Below are positions 25,906 to 34,536 of a stretch of 64,000 bases of DNA, piece after piece (the stretch's first letter is position 1; each line of letters opens with the position of its first letter). Both the position numbers and the translations under genes were made by a program. Source of the stretch: Flavobacterium sp. (GTDB taxonomy: Bacteria; Bacteroidota; Bacteroidia; Flavobacteriales; Flavobacteriaceae); assembly GCF_027484205.1 (NCBI RefSeq), contig NZ_JAIXUB010000013.1, positions 62,001 to 126,000 of the forward strand, read 5' to 3'. The notes under the pieces are model-generated. The model was not told the origin of the DNA. It was given only the letters and a program-made list of their open reading frames with translations, and made no database searches.

Positions 25906-26154
25906 TTAGTTTGTAATTATACTTTCTATTTTTTTAGCCAATTGACAATCTAAATCTGTAATTTCATTTTTATCATGTGTAAATAATGAAATTTCTAATT
26001 GAAATGCTTTGTGAATTTTACAATCGGGATGATGATTCATTTCATCTGCAAAATGTGCAATTTTCAGAAGAAATTCAACCAATTGTGTTTGCGATGTAAA
26101 CTTTAAATTAGTTACTAATTTTCCGTTTACGGTTTCCCAGTTAATATTTTCCAT
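25906..26154 (-). CDS. Pterin-4a-carbinolamine dehydratase (PCD/DCoH)
   Basis: 82 aa. The family core is visible: FTSQTQLVEFLLKIAHFADEMNHHPDCKI (the HHP active-site histidines), then LEISLFTHDKNEITDLDCQLAKKIE (THD...T..D..LA). It is slightly shorter than the usual ~95 aa. The enzyme dehydrates 4a-hydroxytetrahydropterin formed by aromatic amino acid hydroxylases. It overlaps the maleate isomerase gene by 14 nt and so is part of the aromatic operon, although no pterin-dependent hydroxylase is present there. Confidence 0.85.
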   Translation of the reverse strand: MENINWETVNGKLVTNLKFTSQTQLVEFLLKIAHFADEMNHHPDCKIHKAFQLEISLFTHDKNEITDLDCQLAKKIESIITN

Positions 26155-26890
26155 TTAATAATTCTCCTCCAATAGCTGATTTTGCTTCGATTCCTAATTT
26201 TTTCATCATTTCATAAGTTGTACAAACAGCTGCCGATGTTACAGGAATGCCACATTCTGCTTGAATTAAATCAATTGCTTCTAAAGATGGCATTTGTACA
26301 CATGCAGATACTACTAAAACATCAACATCTGTTAAGTCTAATTGTTTGTAGATTTCCAATAAATTCATTGGGTTTTGAGCAGCAACTTCTAAATTATCAG
26401 GAATTTCTAAAGCAATACTTTGTTTCACTTTGATACCTTGATGTTCAATATAATCGACAACCATGTCAGTCAAAGGTCGCATGTAAGGTGTAATAATTGA
26501 AATTTGTTTGGCTCCTAAAACTTTCAAACCATTTATTAAAGCTCCAGCCGAAGTTACAATTGGAGTAGGAAAGTCATTAGCAACGGTTTCTTGGTGCAAA
26601 TTCACTTCCGAAACGCAATGATAACCTCTTCCCATACTCATAATGGCAACCAAACAAGCATAACCAATAACATCAACATGAGCATCTGAAAGTTCTTGAG
26701 CACACTTCAAACTCATGGCATCCATAGCCTCGAGTTCTTCTTTGGTTACTTTTTTCATTCTCATTCTGCTTGAATGAAACGTAAAACGTTCTAGCAAAAT
26801 GGTTTCACGTGAACGGAAAATTGCTGGTATTTCGGTTTCCATCGTTACGTTTGAAGATGGAACTATTTGTCCTATTCTGTATTTTTTCAT
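26141..26890 (-). CDS. Maleate cis-trans isomerase (NicE-like, Asp/Glu racemase superfamily)
   Basis: 249 aa. The two catalytic cysteines of the superfamily are present in GYACLVAIMSMG and VVSACVQMPSL, with IGQIVPSSNVTMETEIP at the start as in maleate isomerases. It would convert maleate to fumarate. In this operon maleate is the expected product of direct maleylpyruvate hydrolysis, so this enzyme closes the route into the TCA cycle. It begins right after the 129-aa gene and overlaps the PCD gene. Confidence 0.85.
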   Translation of the reverse strand: MKKYRIGQIVPSSNVTMETEIPAIFRSRETILLERFTFHSSRMRMKKVTKEELEAMDAMSLKCAQELSDAHVDVIGYACLVAIMSMGRGYHCVSEVNLHQETVANDFPTPIVTSAGALINGLKVLGAKQISIITPYMRPLTDMVVDYIEHQGIKVKQSIALEIPDNLEVAAQNPMNLLEIYKQLDLTDVDVLVVSACVQMPSLEAIDLIQAECGIPVTSAAVCTTYEMMKKLGIEAKSAIGGELLNGKY

Positions 26891-26891
26891 G

Positions 26892-27281
26892 TTAACTAAA
26901 TTTATAAATTGTATCTGAACGAAGAATTAATAATTCTGGAGTTTGTCCAAAAGATTTTATTTGTTCTAAAACTTCATCTACAATTTCTTTTGCTAAAATA
27001 TAATGTATTGAGTCATTGAACGACATTTGAATTCCGACCATTTCATCTGAAAATGTAAATTCATTTTCTCCGAACTGATAGTAAGTCCAATTATCTCGTT
27101 GAATTTCTTTTAATTCTAATGATTTTGGCAACATGATTTCTTCAAATTTGTCAATGGGAATATTGATGTCACCAGTTATCATAAACTCAAAATCTTTGCC
27201 TTTCCAATCACTTCTATCTATATTTTCAATATCTTTTTTTGCTTTAAAATAATTTCTTATAAATTTAAATAGTGATTTCAT
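26892..27281 (-). CDS. Hypothetical protein in the aromatic operon
   Basis: 129 aa, no signal or TM helix. A basic N-terminus (FKFIRNYFKAKKDIENID) is followed by a mixed alpha/beta region with FEFMITGDINIPIDKFEEIML and SLELKEIQRDNWTYYQFGE. Its start codon shares one base with the stop codon of the FAH-family gene, and it stops 1 nt before the maleate isomerase gene, so it is certainly co-transcribed. I do not recognise a family. Confidence 0.7.
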   Translation of the reverse strand: MKSLFKFIRNYFKAKKDIENIDRSDWKGKDFEFMITGDINIPIDKFEEIMLPKSLELKEIQRDNWTYYQFGENEFTFSDEMVGIQMSFNDSIHYILAKEIVDEVLEQIKSFGQTPELLILRSDTIYKFS

Positions 27282-28192
27282 TAATTAATTTCTTTAACCG
27301 TATTCACAATCGTTCCAATTCCTTCTACAAATGCTTCAACCACATCGCCATCGTATAACCATTCTTGTGGATTTCTTCCTGCGCCAACGCCAGATGGAGT
27401 TCCTGTGGCAATAATATCGCCTGGTTCTAAGGTGAAAACGATACTCAAATCTTCAATCAAATCATTGATATTGAATAATAGAAATTTGGTATTTGAATTT
27501 TGTTTTTCAACACCATTTACTTTTAAAGATAAATTCAAATTGTGTGGGTTTTCTATTTCGTCTTTGGTTACTAAAATTGGTCCCATTGGTGCAAATGTAT
27601 CTTGTCCTTTTGAAACAATCCATTGTCCTTCACGACGACAATCACGAGCAGAAATATCGTTGATTACTGTATATCCAAAAACATAATCCATAGCATCAGC
27701 TTTAGGAACATATTTTCCTTTTTTTCCAATTACCACAGCCAATTCAACTTCCCAATCCAATTGTTCTGTAAGTTTGGTGTTTTTTATGATTTCTGTATTA
27801 GTAGCAGTTACTGTTGTTGGTGGTTTTGAAAATATAATTGGTTTTTGAGGTAATTTTCCTGTTGTATCTAATGTTCTTGCACTTTCCGCAACGTGTTCGG
27901 TATAATTTAAACCTATTCCGATGATATTTTTTCTAGGTTTTGGAATAGGAGCAAGGAAGGTTACTTCGTCCATTTCGTAGGCAATTTCATCGAAAAACGA
28001 TTGCTCAGTTTCTGCAATCATATCGTTAAGTTCTTCAACTAATTCAAATCCCATATCAATTAAATCCAACATATTGTCGGGTAATGGAAAATTGGATATT
28101 TCACCAAAATCTTCCATGTCAATTACTTGATTGTTGTGTAAAAAACCTAATCTTGGTTCGGTATCTTCTGTTTTATAGGTAAGTAGTTTCAT
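27281..28192 (-). CDS. Fumarylacetoacetate hydrolase-family enzyme, probable maleylpyruvate hydrolase
   Basis: 303 aa. The FAH C-terminal domain shows IGIGLNYTEHVAES, LDWEVELAVVIGKKGKYV (Glu metal ligand), YTVINDISARDCRREGQW (Asp/catalytic region) and LEPGDIIATGTPSGVGAGR. The family hydrolyses C-C bonds of acylpyruvates. Next to gentisate dioxygenase and maleate isomerase, the best substrate is maleylpyruvate (products pyruvate and maleate). Fumarylpyruvate is the alternative if an isomerase acts first; none is present here. Confidence 0.85.
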   Translation of the reverse strand: MKLLTYKTEDTEPRLGFLHNNQVIDMEDFGEISNFPLPDNMLDLIDMGFELVEELNDMIAETEQSFFDEIAYEMDEVTFLAPIPKPRKNIIGIGLNYTEHVAESARTLDTTGKLPQKPIIFSKPPTTVTATNTEIIKNTKLTEQLDWEVELAVVIGKKGKYVPKADAMDYVFGYTVINDISARDCRREGQWIVSKGQDTFAPMGPILVTKDEIENPHNLNLSLKVNGVEKQNSNTKFLLFNINDLIEDLSIVFTLEPGDIIATGTPSGVGAGRNPQEWLYDGDVVEAFVEGIGTIVNTVKEIN

Positions 28193-28195
28193 GTT

Positions 28196-28226
28196 TTATG
28201 CCGCTAAGACGCAAAGGCGCCAAGTT
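28196..28226 (-). repeat. CTTTGCG-type intergenic repeat in a 5' leader
   Basis: Read on the minus strand: AACTTGGCGCCTTTGCGTC followed by TTAGCGGCATAA, ending 3 nt before the FAH-family start codon. It matches the copy at 47371-47401 at 25 of 31 positions, in the same orientation relative to the gene downstream. Confidence 0.7.
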
Positions 28227-28240
28227 AAAATCTTTATTAT

Positions 28241-29350
28241 TTATTCTGTTTTCTGATATCCGTTATTTTCTTCCAATTCTCTTCCTTGATACAATCCCAG
28301 ACTTTCAATTACAGGTAAATCATTGAAATTGAATAAGCAAGCATCTTCCGTATCTGATAAATTGTGATGCTCATGCCAAGCCCAAGATGGAACACAAAAA
28401 ATATCTCGTTCTTTCCAATCAAATCGTTTTCCATTGATTATGGAATATCCTTTTCCTTTTGCGCATTGATAAACAAATGAACCAGTGTGTTTGTGCGCTT
28501 TTCCTTTGAAACCTGCTGGTAATAATTGCATCGCTGCACCCATGGTTTGCATTACGTGTCCGCCTGTTAATGGATTAGAATAGTTCATAAAAATACCATC
28601 AAAAGGATTGACCTCATTTACTTTTTGAGCTTCCAAAAGTGCAGGATATACGCTTTTCCACGAATATTTGAATAATGGTGAATAGGGTTTGTCCCAAGTT
28701 TTATCGGCTGGAATTAAACCGGCACAACCGTAAGTTATCGGTGAATAATTTAATGGTTTTACCAATTCTTGTTTGCCATCGTAAACAGCATAATCATTTG
28801 CTTCAAGCGCATTTACTAGAGGAATGTCCAAACCATCTTGCCAAATACACGTTTTTCCGCCTTCTTCAACTCCATGTTCGTGCCATGTTGAATTGGGAGT
28901 GATTACAAAATCATTGACTTCTAACATTATTTTATTGCCATCAACAACCGTGTATCCTTTTTCGCCTTCCATAATAAATCGTAGGGCAGAAGCCTTGTGA
29001 CGATGTGCTGAAGTGCTTTCGCCTGGACGAGTTACTTGAATTCCGGTATATAACCAACCAACAGCTGCTGAAACGTCTTTTCGTTTGTCATTTACTAAAT
29101 AGACCACGCGTCTTCCTGCTTGTTCTGGCGTAACTAATTCGGATGATTTTAAAACTAATTCGCGTAAATCATCATATTTCCAAAGCATTGGAACAGAAGA
29201 ACTTCTTGGTTCCCAAGGTTCGATATCGTTCGCAACAGTCCATAATGCGCCAGCGCCAAGTGTTTCAAGTTCTTTATAATAAGCTTCAAGTTCAGGTGTA
29301 TCTTGAACTCTTGCTCTTCCTATTTGATCGTCTGAATGGTTTTGGTTCAT
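28241..29350 (-). CDS. Gentisate 1,2-dioxygenase
   Basis: 369 aa from the ATG at 29350. An upstream in-frame ATG at 29395 would put a palindromic repeat inside the coding region, so it is rejected. It is a bicupin: first cupin STSAHRHKASALRFIMEGEKGYT with HEHGVEEGG; second cupin KAHKHTGSFVYQCAKGKGYS and VPSWAWHEHHN. The early ALWTVANDIEPWEPRSSSVP region is typical of gentisate dioxygenases. Fe(II)-dependent ring cleavage of gentisate gives maleylpyruvate. It is the central ring-opening step of the operon. Confidence 0.9.
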   Translation of the reverse strand: MNQNHSDDQIGRARVQDTPELEAYYKELETLGAGALWTVANDIEPWEPRSSSVPMLWKYDDLRELVLKSSELVTPEQAGRRVVYLVNDKRKDVSAAVGWLYTGIQVTRPGESTSAHRHKASALRFIMEGEKGYTVVDGNKIMLEVNDFVITPNSTWHEHGVEEGGKTCIWQDGLDIPLVNALEANDYAVYDGKQELVKPLNYSPITYGCAGLIPADKTWDKPYSPLFKYSWKSVYPALLEAQKVNEVNPFDGIFMNYSNPLTGGHVMQTMGAAMQLLPAGFKGKAHKHTGSFVYQCAKGKGYSIINGKRFDWKERDIFCVPSWAWHEHHNLSDTEDACLFNFNDLPVIESLGLYQGRELEENNGYQKTE

Positions 29351-29365
29351 ATTTCTATTTTTTAT

Positions 29366-29396
29366 ATTGGTGGCTGAGGCACTCGAAGTCACCAAT
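29366..29396. repeat. Palindromic GGTGGCTGAG repeat
   Basis: ATTGGTGGCTGAGG ... TCGAAGTCACCAAT is an imperfect 31-bp inverted repeat between the nitrilase stop codon and the gentisate dioxygenase start. Similar GGTGGCTGAG...GAAGCCACC palindromes are familiar between genes in Bacteroidota. It may form an RNA hairpin within the polycistronic message. Confidence 0.65.
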
Positions 29397-29403
29397 AATA
29401 TAA

Positions 29404-30384
29404 TTATCTTTTATTAAACTCCTCGTGATTATCAATAAACGTAATCTTTCGAGTAGGAGCAATATTTACTCTCAAATCGAAAATATCAAATCTATTGTAA
29501 TGTCCGAGAATATCGTGCATTTGTTTAGGTTGGATGCATTTTTCTAAATCAATATCGGCATAAACCATTCCTTCATCATCAATTAATGGTTCGCCAATTA
29601 CAGCGCCATTTGGTCCGATAAATCCTGAAAAAGCAGAATTCTTTCTAGTTAAAAGTTCATCAACATTAGGAACATCTTCTCGTAAAGCGTCTTTTATTTC
29701 TTGTGAAATTGTGGAACATGAAACTATGGTAAACAATTTTCCTTCAAATGAATGTGCTGCAGCACGAATTTTAATAGCTTCTGCCATGTTGTAATCTGGT
29801 GGTGCCACTGGAAGCGAAATGTAATTGGCAATGTGAATTAATTCGCCTTGTGAAAGCAGTGTAAAACGTGCTAACGTATTTGTGTTTTCTCCACAAGCAA
29901 GTGTTCCAATTGGACCAATTTCTGTATTGTAAACTTTTAAAGATGAACCATCGCCTGAAGTCCAAGTAAGTTTTTCAGCCCAAGTTGGTACTAACTTTCT
30001 GTGTTTTCCAATTAGATTACCGTTGTTGTCTATTACTAAATTAGTGTTGTAAATTTCACCATAAGAATCGCCGCGTTCATTGATTCCGATTACAATATGT
30101 ATGTTGTTATCTTTTGCTGCTTGGAATAATGGTTTCATCGATTCATCTGAAACAGCAATAGAATTTTTATACAATTGTTCGTACCATTTACTTCCTTGAA
30201 CAGGAGTCATGATCCAATTCCAATAAGGATATCCTGCGATGAAAACCTCTGGAAATGCTATTAATTGCGCTCCGTTTTGACTGGCTTCTTTGATGAAAAA
30301 AATAGCTTTATCTATAGTTTTTTCTACATTCAGAAAAACAGGTGATGTTTGAACAGTTGCGGCTTTGAATTTTTTAAAGTTCAT
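29404..30384 (-). CDS. Nitrilase (branch 1 carbon-nitrogen hydrolase)
   Basis: 326 aa. The Glu-Lys-Cys triad is clear: FPEVFIAGYPYWNW (Glu), KHRKLVPTWAEKLTW (Lys) and GTLACGENTNTLARF (Cys). GYPYW and CGENTN are typical of true nitrilases rather than amidases. It hydrolyses a nitrile to a carboxylate plus ammonia. Its place in a salicylyl-CoA/gentisate operon suggests an aromatic nitrile feeding the pathway, which is inference. It overlaps the WG-repeat gene by 11 nt. Confidence 0.9.
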   Translation of the reverse strand: MNFKKFKAATVQTSPVFLNVEKTIDKAIFFIKEASQNGAQLIAFPEVFIAGYPYWNWIMTPVQGSKWYEQLYKNSIAVSDESMKPLFQAAKDNNIHIVIGINERGDSYGEIYNTNLVIDNNGNLIGKHRKLVPTWAEKLTWTSGDGSSLKVYNTEIGPIGTLACGENTNTLARFTLLSQGELIHIANYISLPVAPPDYNMAEAIKIRAAAHSFEGKLFTIVSCSTISQEIKDALREDVPNVDELLTRKNSAFSGFIGPNGAVIGEPLIDDEGMVYADIDLEKCIQPKQMHDILGHYNRFDIFDLRVNIAPTRKITFIDNHEEFNKR

Positions 30385-30736
30385 TTAAAAAAATATTTAA
30401 TTGTTGAATAGCTTCTTCTTTGTTCCAATAGATAGTTTTAATAATTTCTTTTCCATTTTCATTTATAAATCCGAAAGCGCCAGCAACATTTTTTACTAAA
30501 GCATACTCACTATTATTTTCTTTTTTTTCAAAAGAATAAATTTTTGAATAAATAGCAGGTACTATTTCTTTGTTTTCTTTATTTATAAATCCGAAAGTAT
30601 TTGCAACTGTTTTAACTAAGGCCCAATCTTTTTGATACACATCGAATTCATAAACTTTTTTGTAATGTGAATTTACCACTTGTGAATAACTATTAAACGC
30701 TAAAAAAAATAATAGTATAAAAATTGATTTTTTCAT
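30374..30736 (-). CDS. Small exported WG-repeat protein
   Basis: 120 aa with a signal peptide (IFILLFFLAFNSYSQ). Two WG-type repeats follow: DWALVKTVANTFGFINKENKEIV and EYALVKNVAGAFGFINENGKEII. WG repeats form beta-propeller-like or solenoid surfaces in exported Bacteroidota proteins. Its place between a thioesterase and a nitrilase gene, with an 11-nt overlap into the latter, is odd for a catabolic operon. Role unknown. Confidence 0.75.
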   Translation of the reverse strand: MKKSIFILLFFLAFNSYSQVVNSHYKKVYEFDVYQKDWALVKTVANTFGFINKENKEIVPAIYSKIYSFEKKENNSEYALVKNVAGAFGFINENGKEIIKTIYWNKEEAIQQLNIFLNEL

Positions 30737-30739
30737 AAT

Positions 30740-31165
30740 TTATTCAATGTTAAAGTTAGATATCTTTTCTTTTATTTCCTCATTAAAAGCTTCCGCTTTG
30801 ATGCTTTGTCTATCTTCTTGAATTTTTACGTTTACCAAAGTTACTTCGCCTTCTAAAACGGTTTGTTCGTTTTGATTAACAAATTGAAATCCGCAAATTA
30901 TTGATGATGTTTTTAGTTCTTTTACCCAAAGTTTTTTGGTTAAAGTTTCTCCAATCCGAGCTGCATTTTTGAATTGTACTTTCAAGTCAACTGTAGGAAT
31001 TCCATTGGTTTCGTGCATTTTGGAGAAAGGTCTTTCTAAGGCTTCTTCAAACCAATCTTCCACCAAATCATTGAGCATTTCGAGAAAACGAGGATAGAAG
31101 ACTATTCCTGCGTAATCAATGTGTTTGAAACGGATTTTTTCTTGTTTTATAAAAGGTTGGTTCAT
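30740..31165 (-). CDS. 4HBT-type acyl-CoA thioesterase
   Basis: 141 aa hot-dog fold. The 4-hydroxybenzoyl-CoA thioesterase signature is present: KHIDYAGIVFYPRFLEMLNDL, with the catalytic Asp in HxDYAG, and a late SIICGFQFVNQNEQTVLEGEVTLV strand. In this operon the expected job is release of gentisate from gentisyl-CoA after ring hydroxylation. It lies 3 nt upstream of the WG-repeat gene. Confidence 0.85.
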   Translation of the reverse strand: MNQPFIKQEKIRFKHIDYAGIVFYPRFLEMLNDLVEDWFEEALERPFSKMHETNGIPTVDLKVQFKNAARIGETLTKKLWVKELKTSSIICGFQFVNQNEQTVLEGEVTLVNVKIQEDRQSIKAEAFNEEIKEKISNFNIE

Positions 31166-31178
31166 GTTATTTGATATT

Positions 31179-31207
31179 TAACCCTGTCAGAGTTTAAAAG
31201 TTTGTGT
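31179..31207 (-). repeat. CCCTGTCAGAG-type intergenic repeat
   Basis: AACCCTGTCAGAGTTTAAAA occupies the short gap between the FMN glutamate-synthase-like gene and the thioesterase gene. I recall AAACTCTGACAGGGTT-type motifs as dispersed intergenic elements in Flavobacteria; only one copy is in this window. Confidence 0.45.
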
Positions 31208-31208
31208 A

Positions 31209-32789
31209 TTAAAATTTTTCACTACTAGCTTTTCTCCAAAAGTACAAAAATTCTTTTGGAACTGTACTTTCAAATAACAAACAACCCGTTTCTAATTCGG
31301 GAAATATTTCAGCAAAAGTTTCTACTTTGTTTCGGTCGATTCTTGTGGTGATTACGTCACGAGTTACTTCGTCAGGATGCGATAATCCTGCAGATGCCAT
31401 TAAATCCATTGCCGATTTTACAGTTTCGTGTTGGAAACGAGCAACTCTGACGCTTTTTTCTTCGGGAACTAAACCTTTCATTAAATCGGGATTTTGAGTA
31501 GCAACTCCTGTTGGACACGTATTGTTATGACATTCGAGCGCTTGAATACAACCCAAGGCAAACATCATTCCGCGTGCTGAGTTACATAAATCGGCTCCAA
31601 GTGATAATGTTCGTACAATATCAAAACCTGTTATTACTTTTCCAGAAGCAATTATTTTGATTTGGTCTTTGATTCCGAAACCGTTCAAAGCATCGTAAAC
31701 AAAGGCAATTGCATCGCGCAAAGGCATTCCAACGTGATCAGAATATTCTTGTGGTGCTGCGCCAGTTCCACCTTCGCCACCATCAACAGTAATAAAATCT
31801 AAATACGTTTTGGTTTCAACCATTGCTTTACAAATAGATAAAAACTCGGATTTATTTCCGATACAAATTTTGATTCCAATAGGTTTTCCTTCGGAACCTT
31901 TTCTCAATAATTTTACAAAATCCATTAATTCCAATGGTGTTGTAAAAGCAGAGTGCGTTGGTGGTGATAAAATATCTTGTCCTTTTGAAACTAAACGAAT
32001 AGCTGCAATTTCATCAGTTACTTTCTCTTTTGGTAAAATTCCTCCATGACCAGGTTTTGCTCCTTGAGAAAACTTAATTTCAATCATTTTGACATTGTCC
32101 AAAGTCGCTCTTTTTACAAATTCATCATAATTGAATTTTCCATCATTGGTACGACAACTGAAATAACCTGTACCGATATTCCAAACTACATCGCCACCTT
32201 GAAGATGATATGGAGAAAGTCCTCCTTCGCCTGTATTGTGGTAAAATCCGCCTTGTTTTGCTCCGTTGTTCAGTGCTAAAATGGCATTTTTACTCAACGA
32301 ACCAAAACTCATGGCACTAATGTTGAACATACTTGCATCATAAGGTTTAGTACATTGAGACGAACCAATATGAACTTTAGGATTTTCGTTTACTTTAGAA
32401 AAAGGAATGGCACGAATACTGTGATTAATCCATTCGTAGCCATCTTGATATACATCTAATTGTGTTCCGAAAGGCATAGAATCAGATTCTTTTTTGCTTC
32501 GTTGATATACGATACTTCTTTGCAAACGATTGAATGGTTTTCCATCTAAATCGGTTTCAATAAAATATTGACGTATTTCTGGTCCAAGGCTTTCTAACAA
32601 ATAACGCATTCTTCCTAGTAAAGGAAAATTTCTACGAATGGTTTTCTTGGATTGATACATATCATATAAACCCATTAAAATCAATGGAATAAATATCAAT
32701 AGTAGAAAACTGAATTTCCAATTGACGTAAATTAATATTCCTGTTAAGGAAAGAATAGTTATGCTTATTATTAGGAATGCTTTTCTCAT
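31209..32789 (-). CDS. FMN-binding glutamate synthase-family protein
   Basis: 526 aa from the ATG at 32789; 12 further in-frame residues upstream are encoded by a CACGAATT repeat and are rejected. One or two TM helices lead (FLIISITILSLTGILIYV; FSFLLLIFIPLILMGLY). The rest is the GltB FMN/Fe-S domain: NTGEGGLSPYH, KFSQGAKPGHGGILPKEK, DFITVDGGEGGTGAAPQEY and CHNNTCPTGVATQNP with cysteines for a 3Fe-4S cluster. Glutaminase and ammonia-tunnel domains are missing, so glutamate synthesis is not assured. Its role in an aromatic operon is unknown. Confidence 0.85.
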   Translation of the reverse strand: MRKAFLIISITILSLTGILIYVNWKFSFLLLIFIPLILMGLYDMYQSKKTIRRNFPLLGRMRYLLESLGPEIRQYFIETDLDGKPFNRLQRSIVYQRSKKESDSMPFGTQLDVYQDGYEWINHSIRAIPFSKVNENPKVHIGSSQCTKPYDASMFNISAMSFGSLSKNAILALNNGAKQGGFYHNTGEGGLSPYHLQGGDVVWNIGTGYFSCRTNDGKFNYDEFVKRATLDNVKMIEIKFSQGAKPGHGGILPKEKVTDEIAAIRLVSKGQDILSPPTHSAFTTPLELMDFVKLLRKGSEGKPIGIKICIGNKSEFLSICKAMVETKTYLDFITVDGGEGGTGAAPQEYSDHVGMPLRDAIAFVYDALNGFGIKDQIKIIASGKVITGFDIVRTLSLGADLCNSARGMMFALGCIQALECHNNTCPTGVATQNPDLMKGLVPEEKSVRVARFQHETVKSAMDLMASAGLSHPDEVTRDVITTRIDRNKVETFAEIFPELETGCLLFESTVPKEFLYFWRKASSEKF

Positions 32790-32798
32790 TTTTATTTT

Positions 32799-32829
32799 AG
32801 ACACGAATTGCACTAATTTGCACAAATTC
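32799..32829 (-). repeat. CACGAATT-type intergenic repeat
   Basis: AGACACGAATTGCACTAATT then TGCACAAATTC: three near-tandem 10-11-bp units of the form (C/G)CAC(A/G)AATT. It lies just upstream of the FMN glutamate-synthase-like gene. I recall similar sequences upstream of other Flavobacterium genes. Confidence 0.6.
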
Positions 32830-32854
32830 TATTTTTGTTATTATTTCACGAATT

Positions 32855-34456
32855 TTATTTCAACTTAAATCGTTGAATTTTACCTGTTTCTGTTTTTGGT
32901 AAATTTTCTATAAAATTAATTACTCTAGGATATTTATATGGTGCAGCAACTTCTTTGAACCAATGTTGAATACGGTTTTTCATTGCATCTGTTGCTTTAG
33001 TATAATCTTTCAAAACTATATGCGCACAAACTAACATTCCACGTTCTTCATCGGGCAATCCTACTACAGCACATTCTAAAATATCTTCATGGGTTAAAAG
33101 TACCGATTCTACTTCAATTGCGGCAATATTGTAACCTGAAGAAATAATCATATCATCGCCACGAGCTACAAACCAAAAATAACCATCTTCATCTTGACGG
33201 AAAATATCTCCGGTAATGTTCCAACCGTTTTCAACATATTCTTTTTGTTTGTCTTCTCTGTTCAAATATTTACAACCTGTAATTCCTCTAACGGCTAATC
33301 TTCCTGCTTCGTTTCTTGGCAATTCGTTTCCTTTTGCGTCGATAATTTTGGCTTCATATCCTGTAATTGCAACACCAGTTGCGCCAGGTTTCATATTTTT
33401 TTCATTGGATGAAATAAAAATATGTAGCATTTCTGTTGCTCCAATTCCGTCAATAATTTTCAATCCAGTTGCATCGTACCAATCTTGCCAAACCTTTAAT
33501 GGTAAAGTTTCACCGGCAGAAACACATTTGCGTAAGCTAGAAATATCAAACTCATTTACTTTAGTTGTAATGATTCGCCAAGCAGTTGGTGCCGTAAAAC
33601 AAATGGTGATTTTATGATCCTGAATGGCTTTTAAAAGTAAATCAGGACTTGGTTTTTCGATTAAGAAAGTCGATGCTCCAAAATACATTGGAAATAAAAC
33701 CAATCCGCCTAAACCAAAGGTAAATCCAAGTGGTGGACTTCCTGTAAAAATATCATCTTGAGTTGGTTTTAACGAATATTTTGGAAAGCATTCGCAAATA
33801 TTCAAAATATCTTTATGATAATGAGCAGTCATTTTTGGCAAACCAGTTGTTCCTGAGGTAAACCCAATTAAGGCAACCGAATCGGATTTTGAATGATAAT
33901 TATCGAATGTTTTTGGTTTAGAAGCCATCAATTCTTCCAATTGAGAATTACCGTAGAAACAGGTTTTCTTTAAAAAATCGTCCCGAAACTTCGGGATTAC
34001 CAAATGAATTTCTTCTTCCAATTCTTTGTCACAAAAAGCATGTGAAATTTCAGCACAATCTATAATTGTTGTTAATTCTTTAGAACGAAGTAGAGGCATG
34101 GTTGCTACAACAATTCCGCCAGCTTTTAAAACTGCAAACCAACAAGCCACCATCATTGGGTTATTAGCTGAACGAATTAAAACTCTGTTTCCAGATTTCA
34201 AACCTAAATCATCTACCAATACATGAGCGATTTGATTGGCTTTTTCAAACAAGTCTTGATAGGTCCAAATTTGCTCAAAAGTTCGAATACAAATGTTGTT
34301 TCCTCGACCTTCTTTGATGTGATTGTCTAATAGTTTTTCGACACAATTTAACATTTCTGGATGCTGAAATTGCGGTAAATCAGTAAAAACATAATTCGGT
34401 TGCAAGTCTAAACTTGGCAAGTTTAAGTGAGCAAAATTATCTTCGTAGTGTTTCAT
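32855..34456 (-). CDS. Aryl-CoA ligase (benzoate/salicylate-CoA ligase family)
   Basis: 533 aa ANL enzyme. The AMP-binding P-loop GFTSGTTGLPKMTAHYHKD, the A5-type IDGIGATEMLHIF, the A8 hinge RGDDMIISSGYNIAAIEVE and the C-terminal Lys motif KTETGKIQRFKLK are complete. GSPPLGFTFGLGGLVLFP is characteristic of benzoate- and 2-aminobenzoate-CoA ligases. It forms an aryl-CoA from an aromatic acid, ATP and CoA. Adjacent to the fused hydroxylase, salicylate is the preferred guess; anthranilate is the alternative. Confidence 0.9.
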   Translation of the reverse strand: MKHYEDNFAHLNLPSLDLQPNYVFTDLPQFQHPEMLNCVEKLLDNHIKEGRGNNICIRTFEQIWTYQDLFEKANQIAHVLVDDLGLKSGNRVLIRSANNPMMVACWFAVLKAGGIVVATMPLLRSKELTTIIDCAEISHAFCDKELEEEIHLVIPKFRDDFLKKTCFYGNSQLEELMASKPKTFDNYHSKSDSVALIGFTSGTTGLPKMTAHYHKDILNICECFPKYSLKPTQDDIFTGSPPLGFTFGLGGLVLFPMYFGASTFLIEKPSPDLLLKAIQDHKITICFTAPTAWRIITTKVNEFDISSLRKCVSAGETLPLKVWQDWYDATGLKIIDGIGATEMLHIFISSNEKNMKPGATGVAITGYEAKIIDAKGNELPRNEAGRLAVRGITGCKYLNREDKQKEYVENGWNITGDIFRQDEDGYFWFVARGDDMIISSGYNIAAIEVESVLLTHEDILECAVVGLPDEERGMLVCAHIVLKDYTKATDAMKNRIQHWFKEVAAPYKYPRVINFIENLPKTETGKIQRFKLK

Positions 34457-34470
34457 TTGAAAAATTCTAT

Positions 34471-34518
34471 ATTGTATATTTTATAAATGTATATTGACTC
34501 AATTTTACAATATACAAT
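34471..34518. repeat. Inverted repeat between ligase and hydroxylase genes
   Basis: ATTGTATATT (34471-34480) and AATATACAAT (34509-34518) form a perfect 10-bp inverted repeat with a 28-nt loop in an AT-only spacer. In the polycistronic message it would fold into a hairpin that could affect 3' stability of the hydroxylase segment. Confidence 0.45.
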
Positions 34519-34536
34519 TATATATTATACATCTTT

